This document shows, piece by piece, positions 45,975 through 54,289 of a DNA stretch of 64,000 nucleotides. How positions within the stretch are numbered: the stretch's first letter is position 1; every line of letters begins with the position of its first letter. Source of the DNA: Nitrospirota bacterium (GTDB lineage: Bacteria; Nitrospirota; Leptospirillia; Leptospirillales; Leptospirillaceae); NCBI GenBank assembly GCA_021820445.1, contig JAKADN010000003.1, positions 1 through 64,000 on the forward strand. The letters run 5' to 3'. The notes below the pieces were generated by a model. The model worked only from the letters and a program-made list of their open reading frames with translations. It was not told the origin of the DNA and made no database searches. The position numbers and the translations under genes are program-made.

Positions 45975-46854
45975 TCCTCGATCGTGGATTTTCCCGGACC
46001 TCCGCCTCCCCTGGCGGAAGAGACTTTCGAAAAAGAAAGTTCGCCTCTCCCTCCGCCACCCATTGTCTGAAGGTCCGCTTCACGATCCGGTCTTCTCCCG
46101 AGTGAAAGGTCAGAACCAAAAGCCTTCCCCCTTTTTCCGCGAGGACCTCCCGGGATCCGGAGAGCGATTTTTCGAGATTCTCATACTCGCGGTTGACCCG
46201 GATCCGAAGAGCCATGAACACTCGGGTGGCCGGGTGCCGTTTGCTCCTGCGAAAGCCCTTCCGGTAATACACTCCGGAGACGAAGGCCGCCAGGTCGGTC
46301 GTCGTTCTGGGAAGACGCCCGGACTTTCTGGCCTGAACAAGGGCCCGGGCGATAGGAAGAGCCAACGGTTCGTCACCCTCGGCAAAAAGGTCGGCGAGAT
46401 CATTTTCCGGCAATCGTTCCAGAAGATCCTCCGCCGTTTCTTCCGATGTCGTATCCAGGCGCATGTCCAGAGGGCCTTCTTCCGAAAAGGACAACCCCCG
46501 CTCTGACTCTCCCCCCTGAAGGGTTGACCACCCAAGATCGAACAGAATCCCCGAGACGGTGACTCCCGCCTCCCGCACGTGATGGGCGATCTCGGCGTTG
46601 TTCCCGCGAACTGTCACGATACGCCCGGAGTAACGGGATCCCGTCTCCTCCAGAAAGCGTTCCACGGCTTTTGCGTCCCGGTCGATGGCCAGAACACACC
46701 CTCCCCGATCTAGGATCGCCCGCGTGTGCCCTCCTCCGCCAAGATTGGCGTCTACATACCACCGGTCCTGCCGAATGTCGAGCCATTCGAGTGTTTCCAA
46801 GAGCATGACGGGACGATGGACCAGACTGCCCGGCTCTTCGGAATGCTCCTTCAA
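45937..46854 (-). CDS. rsmH: 16S rRNA (cytosine-1402-N4) methyltransferase RsmH
   Basis: RsmH (MraW) methylates C1402 in the decoding centre. The 305-residue protein has HRPVMLLETLEWL, the SAM motif VDANLGGGGHTRAILDRG, FDLGWSTLQ, GLSFSEEGPLDMRLD and the late ALRIRVNREYENLEKSL. The start is a TTG overlapping the mraZ stop (TTGA). Its 3' end overlaps ftsL by 38 bases. Confidence 0.97.
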   Translation of the reverse strand: MKEHSEEPGSLVHRPVMLLETLEWLDIRQDRWYVDANLGGGGHTRAILDRGGCVLAIDRDAKAVERFLEETGSRYSGRIVTVRGNNAEIAHHVREAGVTVSGILFDLGWSTLQGGESERGLSFSEEGPLDMRLDTTSEETAEDLLERLPENDLADLFAEGDEPLALPIARALVQARKSGRLPRTTTDLAAFVSGVYYRKGFRRSKRHPATRVFMALRIRVNREYENLEKSLSGSREVLAEKGGRLLVLTFHSGEDRIVKRTFRQWVAEGEANFLFRKSLPPGEAEVRENPRSRSARLRGVSFGGG

Positions 46855-47294
46855 AAGAGTCCGGAGAGCTTCTGGGTGACAGACCGGACCTTTTCGGGGC
46901 CAGTCGCCGTCCCCAACCGTTCTCCGTTCCAGATTTCAAACTTGTGGAGAAGTCCCACAAACCAGACCTCGTGCTCAAGCCCTGCATAGTCCCTGAGAGG
47001 CGGTGGCACAAGGATTCTGCCCTGGCGGTCCAGAACACCTTCCGAGGCCCATCCGACCATGAAACGAAGATAGGTCTTGAGGTCGTCGTTCATTTGCGGA
47101 AGCTCTTCCCATTTTCGCTCAAGTTCCGTCCAGGCCCCCTCCGGATAAACAACCAGACAGCCCTCGGGATCGACTGTCATCACGAGGCGAATCTCCTCCC
47201 TCCCGGCGTCCATTGCCTCTCGGAAGCGTTGGGGGATTGCGACCCTTCCCTTGGTATCCAGACTATGGAGAAACCGTCCACGGAAAAATCCCAT
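46851..47294 (-). CDS. mraZ: transcriptional regulator MraZ
   Basis: MraZ is an AbrB-fold DNA-binding protein that represses or modulates its own dcw promoter. The 147-residue protein has the two repeat units typical of the family: GRFLHSLDTKGRVAIPQRFR near the start and VLDRQGRILVPPPLRDYAGL in the second half. I chose the ATG giving MGFFRGRF, which has a GGGGGAGGG ribosome site; that site and the start codon lie within the TGGGN-type repeats, so MraZ binding could block both transcription and translation. Confidence 0.96.
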   Translation of the reverse strand: MGFFRGRFLHSLDTKGRVAIPQRFREAMDAGREEIRLVMTVDPEGCLVVYPEGAWTELERKWEELPQMNDDLKTYLRFMVGWASEGVLDRQGRILVPPPLRDYAGLEHEVWFVGLLHKFEIWNGERLGTATGPEKVRSVTQKLSGLF

Positions 47295-47328
47295 CCACCC
47301 TCCCCCACTTTTCCCCACTCTTCACCCA
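47293..47328 (-). promoter_or_regulatory. MraZ-box repeats in front of mraZ
   Basis: On the minus strand the repeats TGGGT (47324-47328), TGGGG (47313-47317) and TGGGG (47303-47307) are spaced 11 and 10 bases apart, and a weaker TGGAT (47293-47297) follows at the same interval. MraZ of Escherichia coli binds direct TGGGN repeats with this helical spacing. They lie just downstream of the -10 box, so binding should repress the whole dcw cluster. Confidence 0.75.
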
Positions 47329-47330
47329 TC

Positions 47331-47358
47331 ATTATAGAGAGAGGATTCAATCTGTCAA
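47331..47358 (-). promoter_or_regulatory. consensus sigma70 promoter of the dcw cluster
   Basis: TTGACA (47353-47358) and TATAAT (47331-47336) are both perfect consensus hexamers on the minus strand, with a 16-base spacer. Transcription should start near 47324, inside the MraZ repeats. This is the strongest promoter I see in the window. Confidence 0.88.
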
Positions 47359-47490
47359 CATTTTCCCACCCCCACTTTCATGATACGAACCTTAGGCGCA
47401 GACGGTCCGTAGGGGGTCTCATTGCTTGAAGAAGAAGGTCGGGTGTGAGAAAATAAGGACTGATAAGGACACCACGTCAGGAGGGATCGA

Positions 47491-47727
47491 ATGCCTATCT
47501 ATGAATATGCCTGTAACACGTGCGGAAATGTTTTTTCTGTCCTCCAGTCGATCAGGACCGGCCTAGGAGAAACAGAGTGCCAGAAATGCAAGAGTCTTGA
47601 TCTTCGAAAGATTCCCTCATCGTTTGCCAGTGCTGTGGCCGGAGCTCCCGGATCAGAATTCGCCCCACCCGCAACCCAGCCGTCCGGAGGTGGAGGATGT
47701 TGCGGCGGGGGATGTGGCTGCGGGTGA
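47491..47727 (+). CDS. FmdB-type zinc ribbon protein
   Basis: The 78-residue protein begins MPIYEYACNTCGNVFSVLQS and has a second cysteine pair (CQKC), forming the zinc ribbon of the FmdB family of putative regulators. The end is a glycine/cysteine-rich stretch (GGGGCCGGGCGCG) seen in other FmdB proteins. The start has a strong AGGAGG site 6 bases upstream. It is divergent from mraZ and probably co-transcribed with the lipoprotein gene 29 bases downstream. Confidence 0.9.
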   Translation: MPIYEYACNTCGNVFSVLQSIRTGLGETECQKCKSLDLRKIPSSFASAVAGAPGSEFAPPATQPSGGGGCCGGGCGCG

Positions 47728-47756
47728 GCGTCGACCTTTTTCGCGAAAGAAAACAA

Positions 47757-48323
47757 ATGCCTCATTTCAAAACAGGGCAGCTCGGAAAAGCGGGCCTTTT
47801 CCTCTTGTCCCTGTTTCTTCTCTCCTCTTGCACCATCCGGACACATTCGCCTCTTTCCTTCCATCTGTCTCCCCCGGTGATGGAAGAGAAAAACGGGATT
47901 ACCTATATTTTTCTTCCGGTCGAAATCGAGGACAAGGGATCCCGGACCCTGAGAATTCATCTCAGGGAAAACATCCTTGATCTGACGGCCAATGACCAGC
48001 ATTTCAGGCTGAGAGGGAAAAAGAGCTACCAATTCATGCTTGAAAATGCCAGCAAACCCTTCAAGGATCTTTACCCGTCCTCCTGGAAGACCGACTGGAC
48101 CGACCACTACATGTCGCATCAGGACTGGGTCGTTCCCGCCATATCAAAGAAAATAGTTCCCCTTCTTTTCGTCCTCCCGGGCCCCCCTCCATCCCCCCGG
48201 AAACTCATTCTTCATCTCTCCTACTCCTACCCCCAGACGGCGACATTTGACGAAGTTCGCCTCGTCGTCCCGCTTCCTGGCGGAGCCGCCCCCAGCAATC
48301 ATTACACCTCCTCGGGGGAGTAG
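47757..48323 (+). CDS. lipoprotein of unknown function
   Basis: The 188-residue product from the ATG chosen here begins MPHFKTGQLGKAGLFLLSLF and has a lipobox LLSSC (cysteine about residue 25), so it should be a lipidated envelope protein. The mature part is mixed beta/alpha (ITYIFLPVEIEDKGSRTLRI) without a motif I recognise. An upstream in-frame start would overlap the FmdB gene and hide the signal peptide. A strong terminator follows. Confidence 0.75.
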   Translation: MPHFKTGQLGKAGLFLLSLFLLSSCTIRTHSPLSFHLSPPVMEEKNGITYIFLPVEIEDKGSRTLRIHLRENILDLTANDQHFRLRGKKSYQFMLENASKPFKDLYPSSWKTDWTDHYMSHQDWVVPAISKKIVPLLFVLPGPPPSPRKLILHLSYSYPQTATFDEVRLVVPLPGGAAPSNHYTSSGE

Positions 48324-48342
48324 GACCTGCAATCCACAAATG

Positions 48343-48372
48343 AAAAAGGCCTCCCGAATGGGAGGCCTTTTT
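48343..48372. terminator. bidirectional intrinsic terminator
   Basis: GGCCTCCC (48348-48355) pairs with GGGAGGCC (48360-48367) across a four-base loop, flanked by A5 on the left and T5 on the right. It can end the lipoprotein transcript (plus) and the frd-suc-peroxiredoxin transcript (minus). Confidence 0.92.
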
Positions 48373-48398
48373 CACGCATCTCTCTTTAAATCTCAAGA

Positions 48399-48860
48399 CT
48401 AGGCGAGCTTTTTCAGTTCTGACAAAATCTCCTGGTCGTCACGCGCCGTCAGGATTTCCTGAACCTTGACGTAGCGGACAACTCCTTTTTTGTCGACGAT
48501 AACGGTCGCCCGCTTGTTGATATTGGCCTCTTCGATATAGAGACCGTACGCCTTGCATACCGTTCTCTTGATGTCGGAGAGAAGCGTCTGCCTGAGCTTG
48601 AGGTGCTCCTTCCAGGCCTTGTGACAGAAGGTGCTGTCGGTACTGATGCCCAAGACCACCGAGTCCGAATCCTCGAAGCGGGGAAGGTCGTTTGAAAAGC
48701 AGGTGTTCTCATTGGTGCAGACGGGGCTCCAGTCCAACGGATAGAAGGCAAGCACCACGTTTTTCTTTCCCTTGAAGGAAGACAGGGTCACCGGCTTCTT
48801 GTCCTGATCTTCCAGTGTGAAGTCGGGGGCCATGTCCCCGACCTTGACCTCAGATGCCAT
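48399..48860 (-). CDS. peroxiredoxin (AhpC/TSA family)
   Basis: The 153-residue thiol peroxidase has the peroxidatic motif [17 protein letters not shown] (Cys near residue 47), with a further cysteine six residues on, and later FCHKAWKEH. The start at MASEVKVGD has AAAGGAA upstream. It is the last gene of the frdB-frdA-sucC-sucD unit. Peroxide removal next to iron-sulphur enzymes of the reductive TCA cycle makes sense in an organism that respires O2; that link is inference. Confidence 0.92.
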   Translation of the reverse strand: MASEVKVGDMAPDFTLEDQDKKPVTLSSFKGKKNVVLAFYPLDWSPVCTNENTCFSNDLPRFEDSDSVVLGISTDSTFCHKAWKEHLKLRQTLLSDIKRTVCKAYGLYIEEANINKRATVIVDKKGVVRYVKVQEILTARDDQEILSELKKLA

Positions 48861-48889
48861 ATCGTATTCCTTTCCGCATTGTGTTGATT

Positions 48890-49813
48890 TCAGCAACCAT
48901 GACAGGCCGGAACCCGACGGTAGGATCCCGACTTGAGCGTTTCCGCCACAGTCCGTCCGATCACGGACGGATTGTCAACGACAATGACCCCGTAGGATTC
49001 CAGGGCCTTCATCTTGTCCCGAGCCGAACCCTTTCCGCCCGAGACAATGGCACCGGCATGTCCCATCCGGCGACCGGGTGGTGCCGTCAGTCCGGCAATG
49101 AACCCGATGATCGGCTTCGTCATATGGGCTCGGGCGAAGGCAGCCGCCTTCTCCTCGTCATCCCCCCCTATTTCTCCGATCATGACAACAGCCTCTGTCT
49201 CCGGATCCTTTTCAAAGAGGGCGAGAACTTCACGGAAGTTAAGACCGCGGATCGGATCTCCTCCAATTCCCACGCAAGTCGACTCCCCAAGCCCCAACTG
49301 GGTCAGCTGCCAGACCGCCTCATAGGTCAGTGTTCCGCTGCGGGACACGACCCCGACGCGCCCGCGCTTGTGGATATAGCCAGGCATGATTCCGATCTTG
49401 GCCCCGTCAGGGGTGATGATTCCCGGACAGTTGGGACCGATCAGCCGAATGTCTTCTCCCTCTTCGTTTTTAATGTCCAGAATGCGCCGAACCCGCATCA
49501 TGTCCTGAACCGGGATCCCTTCGGTAATACAAACGATCAACCCGATTCCGGCATTCGCGGCCTCCAGAATGGCATCGGCGGCAAACGCCGGAGGCACGAA
49601 GATCAGGGACACATCGGGATGGACCGCATCGACGGCATCCCTGACAGAATCCCAGACCGGAAAGCCCTCATGGACTGTGCCGCCCTTGCCCGGGGTGACT
49701 CCCCCCAGAACGAGCGTCCCATAGTCACGACACGCCATGGCATGATAACTTCCTTCCTTTCCGGTAATCCCCTGAACGATCACCCGGGTGGACCGATCGA
49801 CGAGAATGCTCAT
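48890..49813 (-). CDS. sucD: succinyl-CoA synthetase alpha subunit
   Basis: SucD carries the phospho-histidine of succinyl-CoA synthetase. The 307-residue protein has the CoA-binding [32 protein letters not shown] and the active-site [17 protein letters not shown]. The ATGA overlap with sucC and the adjacent frd genes suggest it runs from succinate to succinyl-CoA in the reductive cycle. It is a paralogue of ccsB at 57537, from which it differs at the loop after the catalytic histidine. Confidence 0.97.
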   Translation of the reverse strand: MSILVDRSTRVIVQGITGKEGSYHAMACRDYGTLVLGGVTPGKGGTVHEGFPVWDSVRDAVDAVHPDVSLIFVPPAFAADAILEAANAGIGLIVCITEGIPVQDMMRVRRILDIKNEEGEDIRLIGPNCPGIITPDGAKIGIMPGYIHKRGRVGVVSRSGTLTYEAVWQLTQLGLGESTCVGIGGDPIRGLNFREVLALFEKDPETEAVVMIGEIGGDDEEKAAAFARAHMTKPIIGFIAGLTAPPGRRMGHAGAIVSGGKGSARDKMKALESYGVIVVDNPSVIGRTVAETLKSGSYRRVPACHGC

Positions 49814-50997
49814 TTTGCTCCTTTCACGGCCAAAACGATCTTTTCTGCTCCTTCAAAAAGCTCCTCGGCCACCTGCAAATTCAAGCCGGAGTCGCGAAGC
49901 ATTTCCCTTCCTTCCTTGGCATTTGTCCCCTGCAGGCGCACCACGAGGGGAACATGAAGCTTGACATCCTTGGCAGCGGCGATGATTCCACCGGCGATCC
50001 GCTCGCACCGGACGATGCCACCAAAGATGTTGACAAAAATTCCCTTGACGGCCGGATCTCCCAACAGGATTCGGAAAGCCTGCTCGACGGTCTCCTTGCT
50101 GGCTCCCCCTCCTACGTCCAGGAAGTTCGCCGGACTGCCACCGGCCAGTGCGATCACATCCATGGTCGCCATCGCCAATCCCGCCCCATTCACCATGCAG
50201 GCGATCGACCCATCGAGCTTGACATAATTGAGTCGATGCTTCGAAGCCTCAATCTCAAGCTCGTTCTCTTCGAAAAGATCCCGGAGGGCCATCACCTTGT
50301 CCTGACGATACAGGGCGTTGTCGTCAAAAGACACCTTCGCATCAAGGGCCAGGAGACGTCCGTCGCCCGTCAGGATCAGTGGGTTGATTTCGACCATCAT
50401 GCAATCTGTATCGATGAAAAATCGATACAGGTTCGAGAGCAAAGACGCAAACGCGTTGTAAAGGGTGACGGGAAGGCCGAGAAAAGAGGCCACCTGGCGA
50501 CCGACAAATCCTTTGCATCCGATCTCAGGGTCCACGGCTAGGGTCAGGATCTTTTCCGGATGTGCGGCCGAAACCTCTTCGATCTCCATGCCCCCTTCGG
50601 TGCTGGCAAGAATTGAGATGCGCCGGCTGGAGCGGTCCAAAACGAGGCTCAAATAATACTCTTTTGAAATGACGGCCCCTTCCTCGATCCAGACCTTCCG
50701 CACGACTCGCCCTTCCGGACCGGTCTGATGGGTCACAAGGGTCTTTCCGAGGAGCCCCGCCACAAGACCGGGGATATCCGCACTATTTTTTGCGATCTTG
50801 ACCCCACCCGCCTTTCCGCGCCCCCCTGCATGGATCTGGGCCTTCACGGCGAAAACCGTAGCCTGCCCCCCAAAGATTCCCGACTTGCTTTCGATCAGGG
50901 AGCGTGCCTGATCGGCCGAGTCTACAACAACACCTGACGGGACAGACACGCCATAGCTTTTGAAAAGCTCCTTGGCCTGGTATTCATGGATGTTCAA
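49810..50997 (-). CDS. sucC: succinyl-CoA synthetase beta subunit
   Basis: SucC provides the ATP-grasp domain and nucleotide specificity. The 395-residue protein has [17 protein letters not shown] at its start, [37 protein letters not shown] and [20 protein letters not shown] with [18 protein letters not shown]. It lies 44 bases after frdA and overlaps sucD. Length and motifs are standard. Confidence 0.98.
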   Translation of the reverse strand: MNIHEYQAKELFKSYGVSVPSGVVVDSADQARSLIESKSGIFGGQATVFAVKAQIHAGGRGKAGGVKIAKNSADIPGLVAGLLGKTLVTHQTGPEGRVVRKVWIEEGAVISKEYYLSLVLDRSSRRISILASTEGGMEIEEVSAAHPEKILTLAVDPEIGCKGFVGRQVASFLGLPVTLYNAFASLLSNLYRFFIDTDCMMVEINPLILTGDGRLLALDAKVSFDDNALYRQDKVMALRDLFEENELEIEASKHRLNYVKLDGSIACMVNGAGLAMATMDVIALAGGSPANFLDVGGGASKETVEQAFRILLGDPAVKGIFVNIFGGIVRCERIAGGIIAAAKDVKLHVPLVVRLQGTNAKEGREMLRDSGLNLQVAEELFEGAEKIVLAVKGAK

Positions 50998-51041
50998 GAC
51001 CTTCTCCTCTCGATAGGAATTGTGATCGTTTCAGGGGTTGC

Positions 51042-52637
51042 TCAGGAATCCTTGCGGCGGTAGTCGGGAAAAAGAGTCGGGGCCATGGGCCGGTCGGCTC
51101 CCTCGAATTCGCGGGCCAACGCTTGCTCGAAATGGTCGACATGAGCCATGGAGACCTCTTTCCAGGAAAACGGGGCTCTCTCCCGGGATTCTTTCACGGC
51201 TTCAAGACCGGCCCGGCGGCCAAAAACAAAAAGCTCGAGAAGGGAATTTCCCATAAGCCGGTTGGTCCCGTGAAGTCCACCCGAGGCCTCTCCGGCCACG
51301 AGAAGATTCGAAATGGAGGTATGGCCGTTTGGATCGGTCTGAAGGCCACCGTTCTGGTAATGAAGGGTCGGGTAGACCAAAATGGGAAATCGGGTCGGAT
51401 CGACCTGATGACGGGTCATGAGTTTTACGATATTCGGAAAACGCTTTAAGACGGTTCCCTCACCGGCTTCCCGGTCGATCGAAGCGAGATCGAGATAGAC
51501 TCCCGATGCACCAGAGGGGGTGGGCACTCCCCGCCCTTCAGAACACTCCCTGATGATGGCAGAGGCCACCACATCCCGCGTTTCAAGTTCGTTCACGAAT
51601 CGCCGTCCGAGCCGATTGTACATGCGGGCTCCGGCACCCCGGACCGCTTCCGTGATCAGCATTCCGGCCATCTCGGACGGGAATATGACCCCGGTGGGAT
51701 GGTACTGGAAGCTATCGATGTGAACGAGTTTGGCCCCCATTCGGTAAGCCATGCACAGCCCGTCCCCCGTGGCTCCAAAATGATTGGATGTCGCAAATCC
51801 CCCCAGGTGGAGCCGTCCGGTTCCGCCGGTGGCCAGGATCACCGTCCGGGCCTTCACATACAGATACTTTCGACTGTCCAGATCCCAGAGGACAGCGCCC
51901 GCACAGGCTCCGCCTGGCCCTTGAAGAAGCTCGACCGCCGGAGAAAATTCGAGAATCTCCACCGGGGCGTTGACGACGTCTTCCTTCAGAACGCGGATCA
52001 GTTCGAGACCCGTGTAGTCCTTGGCTGAAATGAGTCTGGGGCGGGATGTCCCTCCCCCTTTCCGAAGAGAGAGGTTCCCCTGGGGATCCCTGTCGAACAG
52101 GATTCCCCGCGAAATGAGCCACTCCACCATTTGCGGACCTTCCTGGACCAAAACGGACAGAAGGGCCGGATCGTTCGCCCCATGCCCACCCCGAAAGGTA
52201 TCCCTGAAATGGTCGACCGGACTGTCTCCCTCTCCGAGGGCCGACTGGATGCCCCCTTCCGCCATGACCGTGTTGGAATCTCCCACACGAAGCTTGGTGG
52301 CAAGAAGGACGCTCGCCCCCTTTTCGGAGGCATGCAGAGCCGCCGTAATCCCTGCCCCTCCTCCCCCAATGATGAGGACATCCACATCCCGATCGGGGTG
52401 GTCCGGAATGAGCCGGGGGCCTTCTATCCTGCTGCGGGACTCAAGGAGGGTTGCGACCTCTTCCGGAACCACCGTTCCCGCATTCGGACCGACCCGGATA
52501 GTCGCCTTTCCTTCGGGCCTGTAGTCCGGGTAAAAGGATTTAAGAAGGCTTGCTCGCTCTTCGGGAGAAAGGGCCGAAGGGGGTGTCTCGTCGAACTCCG
52601 GCATGTGAGCATAAAACGAATCGACCAGATCGGACAT
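51042..52637 (-). CDS. frdA: fumarate reductase flavoprotein subunit
   Basis: The 531-residue flavoprotein has an N-terminal extension of about 83 residues, then the FAD fold VLIIGGGGAGITAALHASEK. Later it has the substrate domain and PTLHYQNGGLQTDPNGHTS with LHGTNRLMGNSLLE near the end, typical of succinate dehydrogenase/fumarate reductase. In the segment GDSNTVMAEGG the residue normally His and covalently bound to FAD is Asn 122, as in soluble fumarate reductases and aspartate oxidases. The start is the ATG one base after the frdB stop. With frdB and sucCD it fits fumarate reduction in the reductive TCA cycle. Confidence 0.9.
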   Translation of the reverse strand: MSDLVDSFYAHMPEFDETPPSALSPEERASLLKSFYPDYRPEGKATIRVGPNAGTVVPEEVATLLESRSRIEGPRLIPDHPDRDVDVLIIGGGGAGITAALHASEKGASVLLATKLRVGDSNTVMAEGGIQSALGEGDSPVDHFRDTFRGGHGANDPALLSVLVQEGPQMVEWLISRGILFDRDPQGNLSLRKGGGTSRPRLISAKDYTGLELIRVLKEDVVNAPVEILEFSPAVELLQGPGGACAGAVLWDLDSRKYLYVKARTVILATGGTGRLHLGGFATSNHFGATGDGLCMAYRMGAKLVHIDSFQYHPTGVIFPSEMAGMLITEAVRGAGARMYNRLGRRFVNELETRDVVASAIIRECSEGRGVPTPSGASGVYLDLASIDREAGEGTVLKRFPNIVKLMTRHQVDPTRFPILVYPTLHYQNGGLQTDPNGHTSISNLLVAGEASGGLHGTNRLMGNSLLELFVFGRRAGLEAVKESRERAPFSWKEVSMAHVDHFEQALAREFEGADRPMAPTLFPDYRRKDS

Positions 52638-52638
52638 T

Positions 52639-53325
52639 CTAGGATTTGACCTCGCATTCTTTTTTGAGTTCCTCCGGAGAAAGAGCGAGAAGACGGTCCA
52701 TCTCCTTCGAAAAGATCCCTTTCTCGATTTCGCCCAGTCGTGTCCTGAGATTTGTCGGAAACGGAAGCTCCTTGGCTCCATAAGCCCTGCGCGCATAGAG
52801 GGCGATTTCATGGGGGGCCATTTCTGCGATGCACCGGGAAACGCACAATCCACACATGACACAACTCATCGTCAGCTCGGCGACCGCCTTGAAGTCCCCG
52901 AAATTGGCCCGCCATACCGAATCGCGAACATCGATTCCCTGGGGACAGACCTCGGTGCAGGCATTGCAGTTCCGGCATGTCGCCGACTCCGGATAGAAGG
53001 TGAAGAGTTCTTCTTTCGGATCGGTCAGGCTTGCCACGTCGTAATGGGCTCTCTGGATCGGGTAGGAATCCAGCATCGAAAAGCTCATCCCGTCCTGGAC
53101 GAGGGTCTGGCAGGCGAGGGCGTTCCTCAACCGGAAATCCCCCTTCATCCGGTAAACGGTCGCACAGGCGCCGCACACTCCTCCGAGGCAGCCGATTCCA
53201 TGGATGACCTCATGGCCGGTGTACCACATCGCCTGGACCATCGTCGACCCGGCGGGAACGTCATACTCCCTTCCATTGATCGACACGTGAACCATGGTCT
53301 CATGTTCTTTTTGGGATGTATCCAT
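52639..53325 (-). CDS. frdB: fumarate reductase iron-sulphur subunit
   Basis: The 228-residue protein has an N-terminal ferredoxin domain with GCLGGVCGACATVYRM and a later ACQT cysteine (about residues 45-72) for a [2Fe-2S] cluster. The second domain has CRNCNACTEVCPQG and CVMCGLCVSRCIAE for two further clusters. It passes electrons to FrdA. No membrane-anchor gene (frdC/D or sdhC/D) is adjacent, so the enzyme here looks soluble or docks to a partner encoded elsewhere. The ATG has GGAG about 8 bases upstream. Confidence 0.92.
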   Translation of the reverse strand: MDTSQKEHETMVHVSINGREYDVPAGSTMVQAMWYTGHEVIHGIGCLGGVCGACATVYRMKGDFRLRNALACQTLVQDGMSFSMLDSYPIQRAHYDVASLTDPKEELFTFYPESATCRNCNACTEVCPQGIDVRDSVWRANFGDFKAVAELTMSCVMCGLCVSRCIAEMAPHEIALYARRAYGAKELPFPTNLRTRLGEIEKGIFSKEMDRLLALSPEELKKECEVKS

Positions 53326-53558
53326 ATGTCACTCCACAAGCTTGCTGGTTCGTTTTGAATGGCGCTCGGAGAAAAAAAGAGGGCAAAGTCAGAATCCTTT
53401 ACCATCCCACCTCAAGAGTCGGCGAGGCTTTCAAAATTCAAGACATCACGTGACTTGTTCGGGAGTTAAAGTCTACCAGAGAGGACCAGACCAATTCAAT
53501 CAGATCCCTTTGGGATTCCGGTCATTGCTTGTTTCCGGAGAGAATGTCAGGGGTATAT
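53326..53558 (-). promoter_or_regulatory. promoter region of the frdB-frdA-sucCD-peroxiredoxin unit
   Basis: No gene lies in this 233-base gap. On the minus strand TTGAAT (53494-53499) and TAGACT (53470-53475) are 18 bases apart and could be the operon promoter, about 145 bases upstream of frdB, leaving a long leader. A small dyad, ATCCC/GGGAT, lies at about 53505-53517 upstream of the -35. I see no known riboswitch pattern. Confidence 0.45.
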
Positions 53559-54116
53559 TCAGGATTTCTGACGGGGAGGGGTCTTGTCGCGGGGACCATT
53601 TTCATTTTTTCGCCAGACGCGAGGAAGGCTGGGATCGAGAAACGGGCGTTTTTCCCTGGCTCCAACCGGGGCCGGGTGATACTGGATTGCATAGACACGA
53701 AGAATGGTGAGGGCGAGAAGAACCATGACGAGCTCGATGTAACGAGAAAGAGGCTCATTGGAAAACCATGTGACGAGGGTTTCGGAGAGAAGGACCGCCA
53801 ACACCGAGTCGACGATATACGTCACCTTTACCCGACCCAGCGTAAAGTATGTCAGGATTGTTCTCGAGACTTCAAGGAGCGCCAGAAGGAGCAAAATGTT
53901 GACGAGAAGAGACTTCAGCATGGACAAAAGACCATGCCGTGCATGAATGAAAGCCTGCTCGATCGTCTCCCAGACCCCCCAAATCATGGAGAGAAACATG
54001 ATCAGGAGAAGTGTCAGAAGAACAAGCTTGACCCCTCCAAGATACCAGGAGGGAAACTTTTGCTCGATTTCCTCCAGCGGAGGAGGAATGACCGGTTCAA
54101 TTTTTTCTTCCGGCAT
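53559..54116 (-). CDS. PsiE-like membrane protein
   Basis: The 185-residue protein has four hydrophobic helices (for example VKLVLLTLLLIMFLSMIWGV and IELVMVLLALTILRVYAIQY). The spacing and the ETLVTWFSNE and SRYIELVMV segments resemble the phosphate-starvation-inducible PsiE family, whose function is unknown. N- and C-terminal ends are proline- and charge-rich and probably cytoplasmic. It sits between the citryl-CoA lyase terminator and the frd promoter region and seems to be its own unit. Confidence 0.75.
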   Translation of the reverse strand: MPEEKIEPVIPPPLEEIEQKFPSWYLGGVKLVLLTLLLIMFLSMIWGVWETIEQAFIHARHGLLSMLKSLLVNILLLLALLEVSRTILTYFTLGRVKVTYIVDSVLAVLLSETLVTWFSNEPLSRYIELVMVLLALTILRVYAIQYHPAPVGAREKRPFLDPSLPRVWRKNENGPRDKTPPRQKS

Positions 54117-54235
54117 ATTCTAGGGGATCCTTCATCTGCCCTTGGTAAAGTTCCCTTGGCGTCATTTTTGGTGCGCGACTGGAATGCCTTGATGTCTGCC
54201 CTTTTAAGATTCTACAAAAAAAAGATCTCCAAAAC

Positions 54236-54270
54236 ATCAAGAGGGAAAGGCAATGCCTTTCCCTCTTGAT
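54236..54270 (-). terminator. intrinsic terminator after citryl-CoA lyase
   Basis: A perfect 16-pair stem (54236-54251 with 54255-54270) and a 3-base loop lie 20 bases past the lyase stop. It is followed on the minus strand by GTTTTGG and, 10 bases on, a run of eight T. It ends the aconitase-lyase transcript. Confidence 0.9.
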
Positions 54271-54289
54271 TGAAGGCTCCTTGAGCGGG

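Noticed and set aside
53529-54269. A 246-codon plus-strand frame opposite the PsiE-like gene
   Set aside because: It runs through the lyase terminator and lacks hydrophobic or domain features, whereas the minus strand encodes four clean helices.
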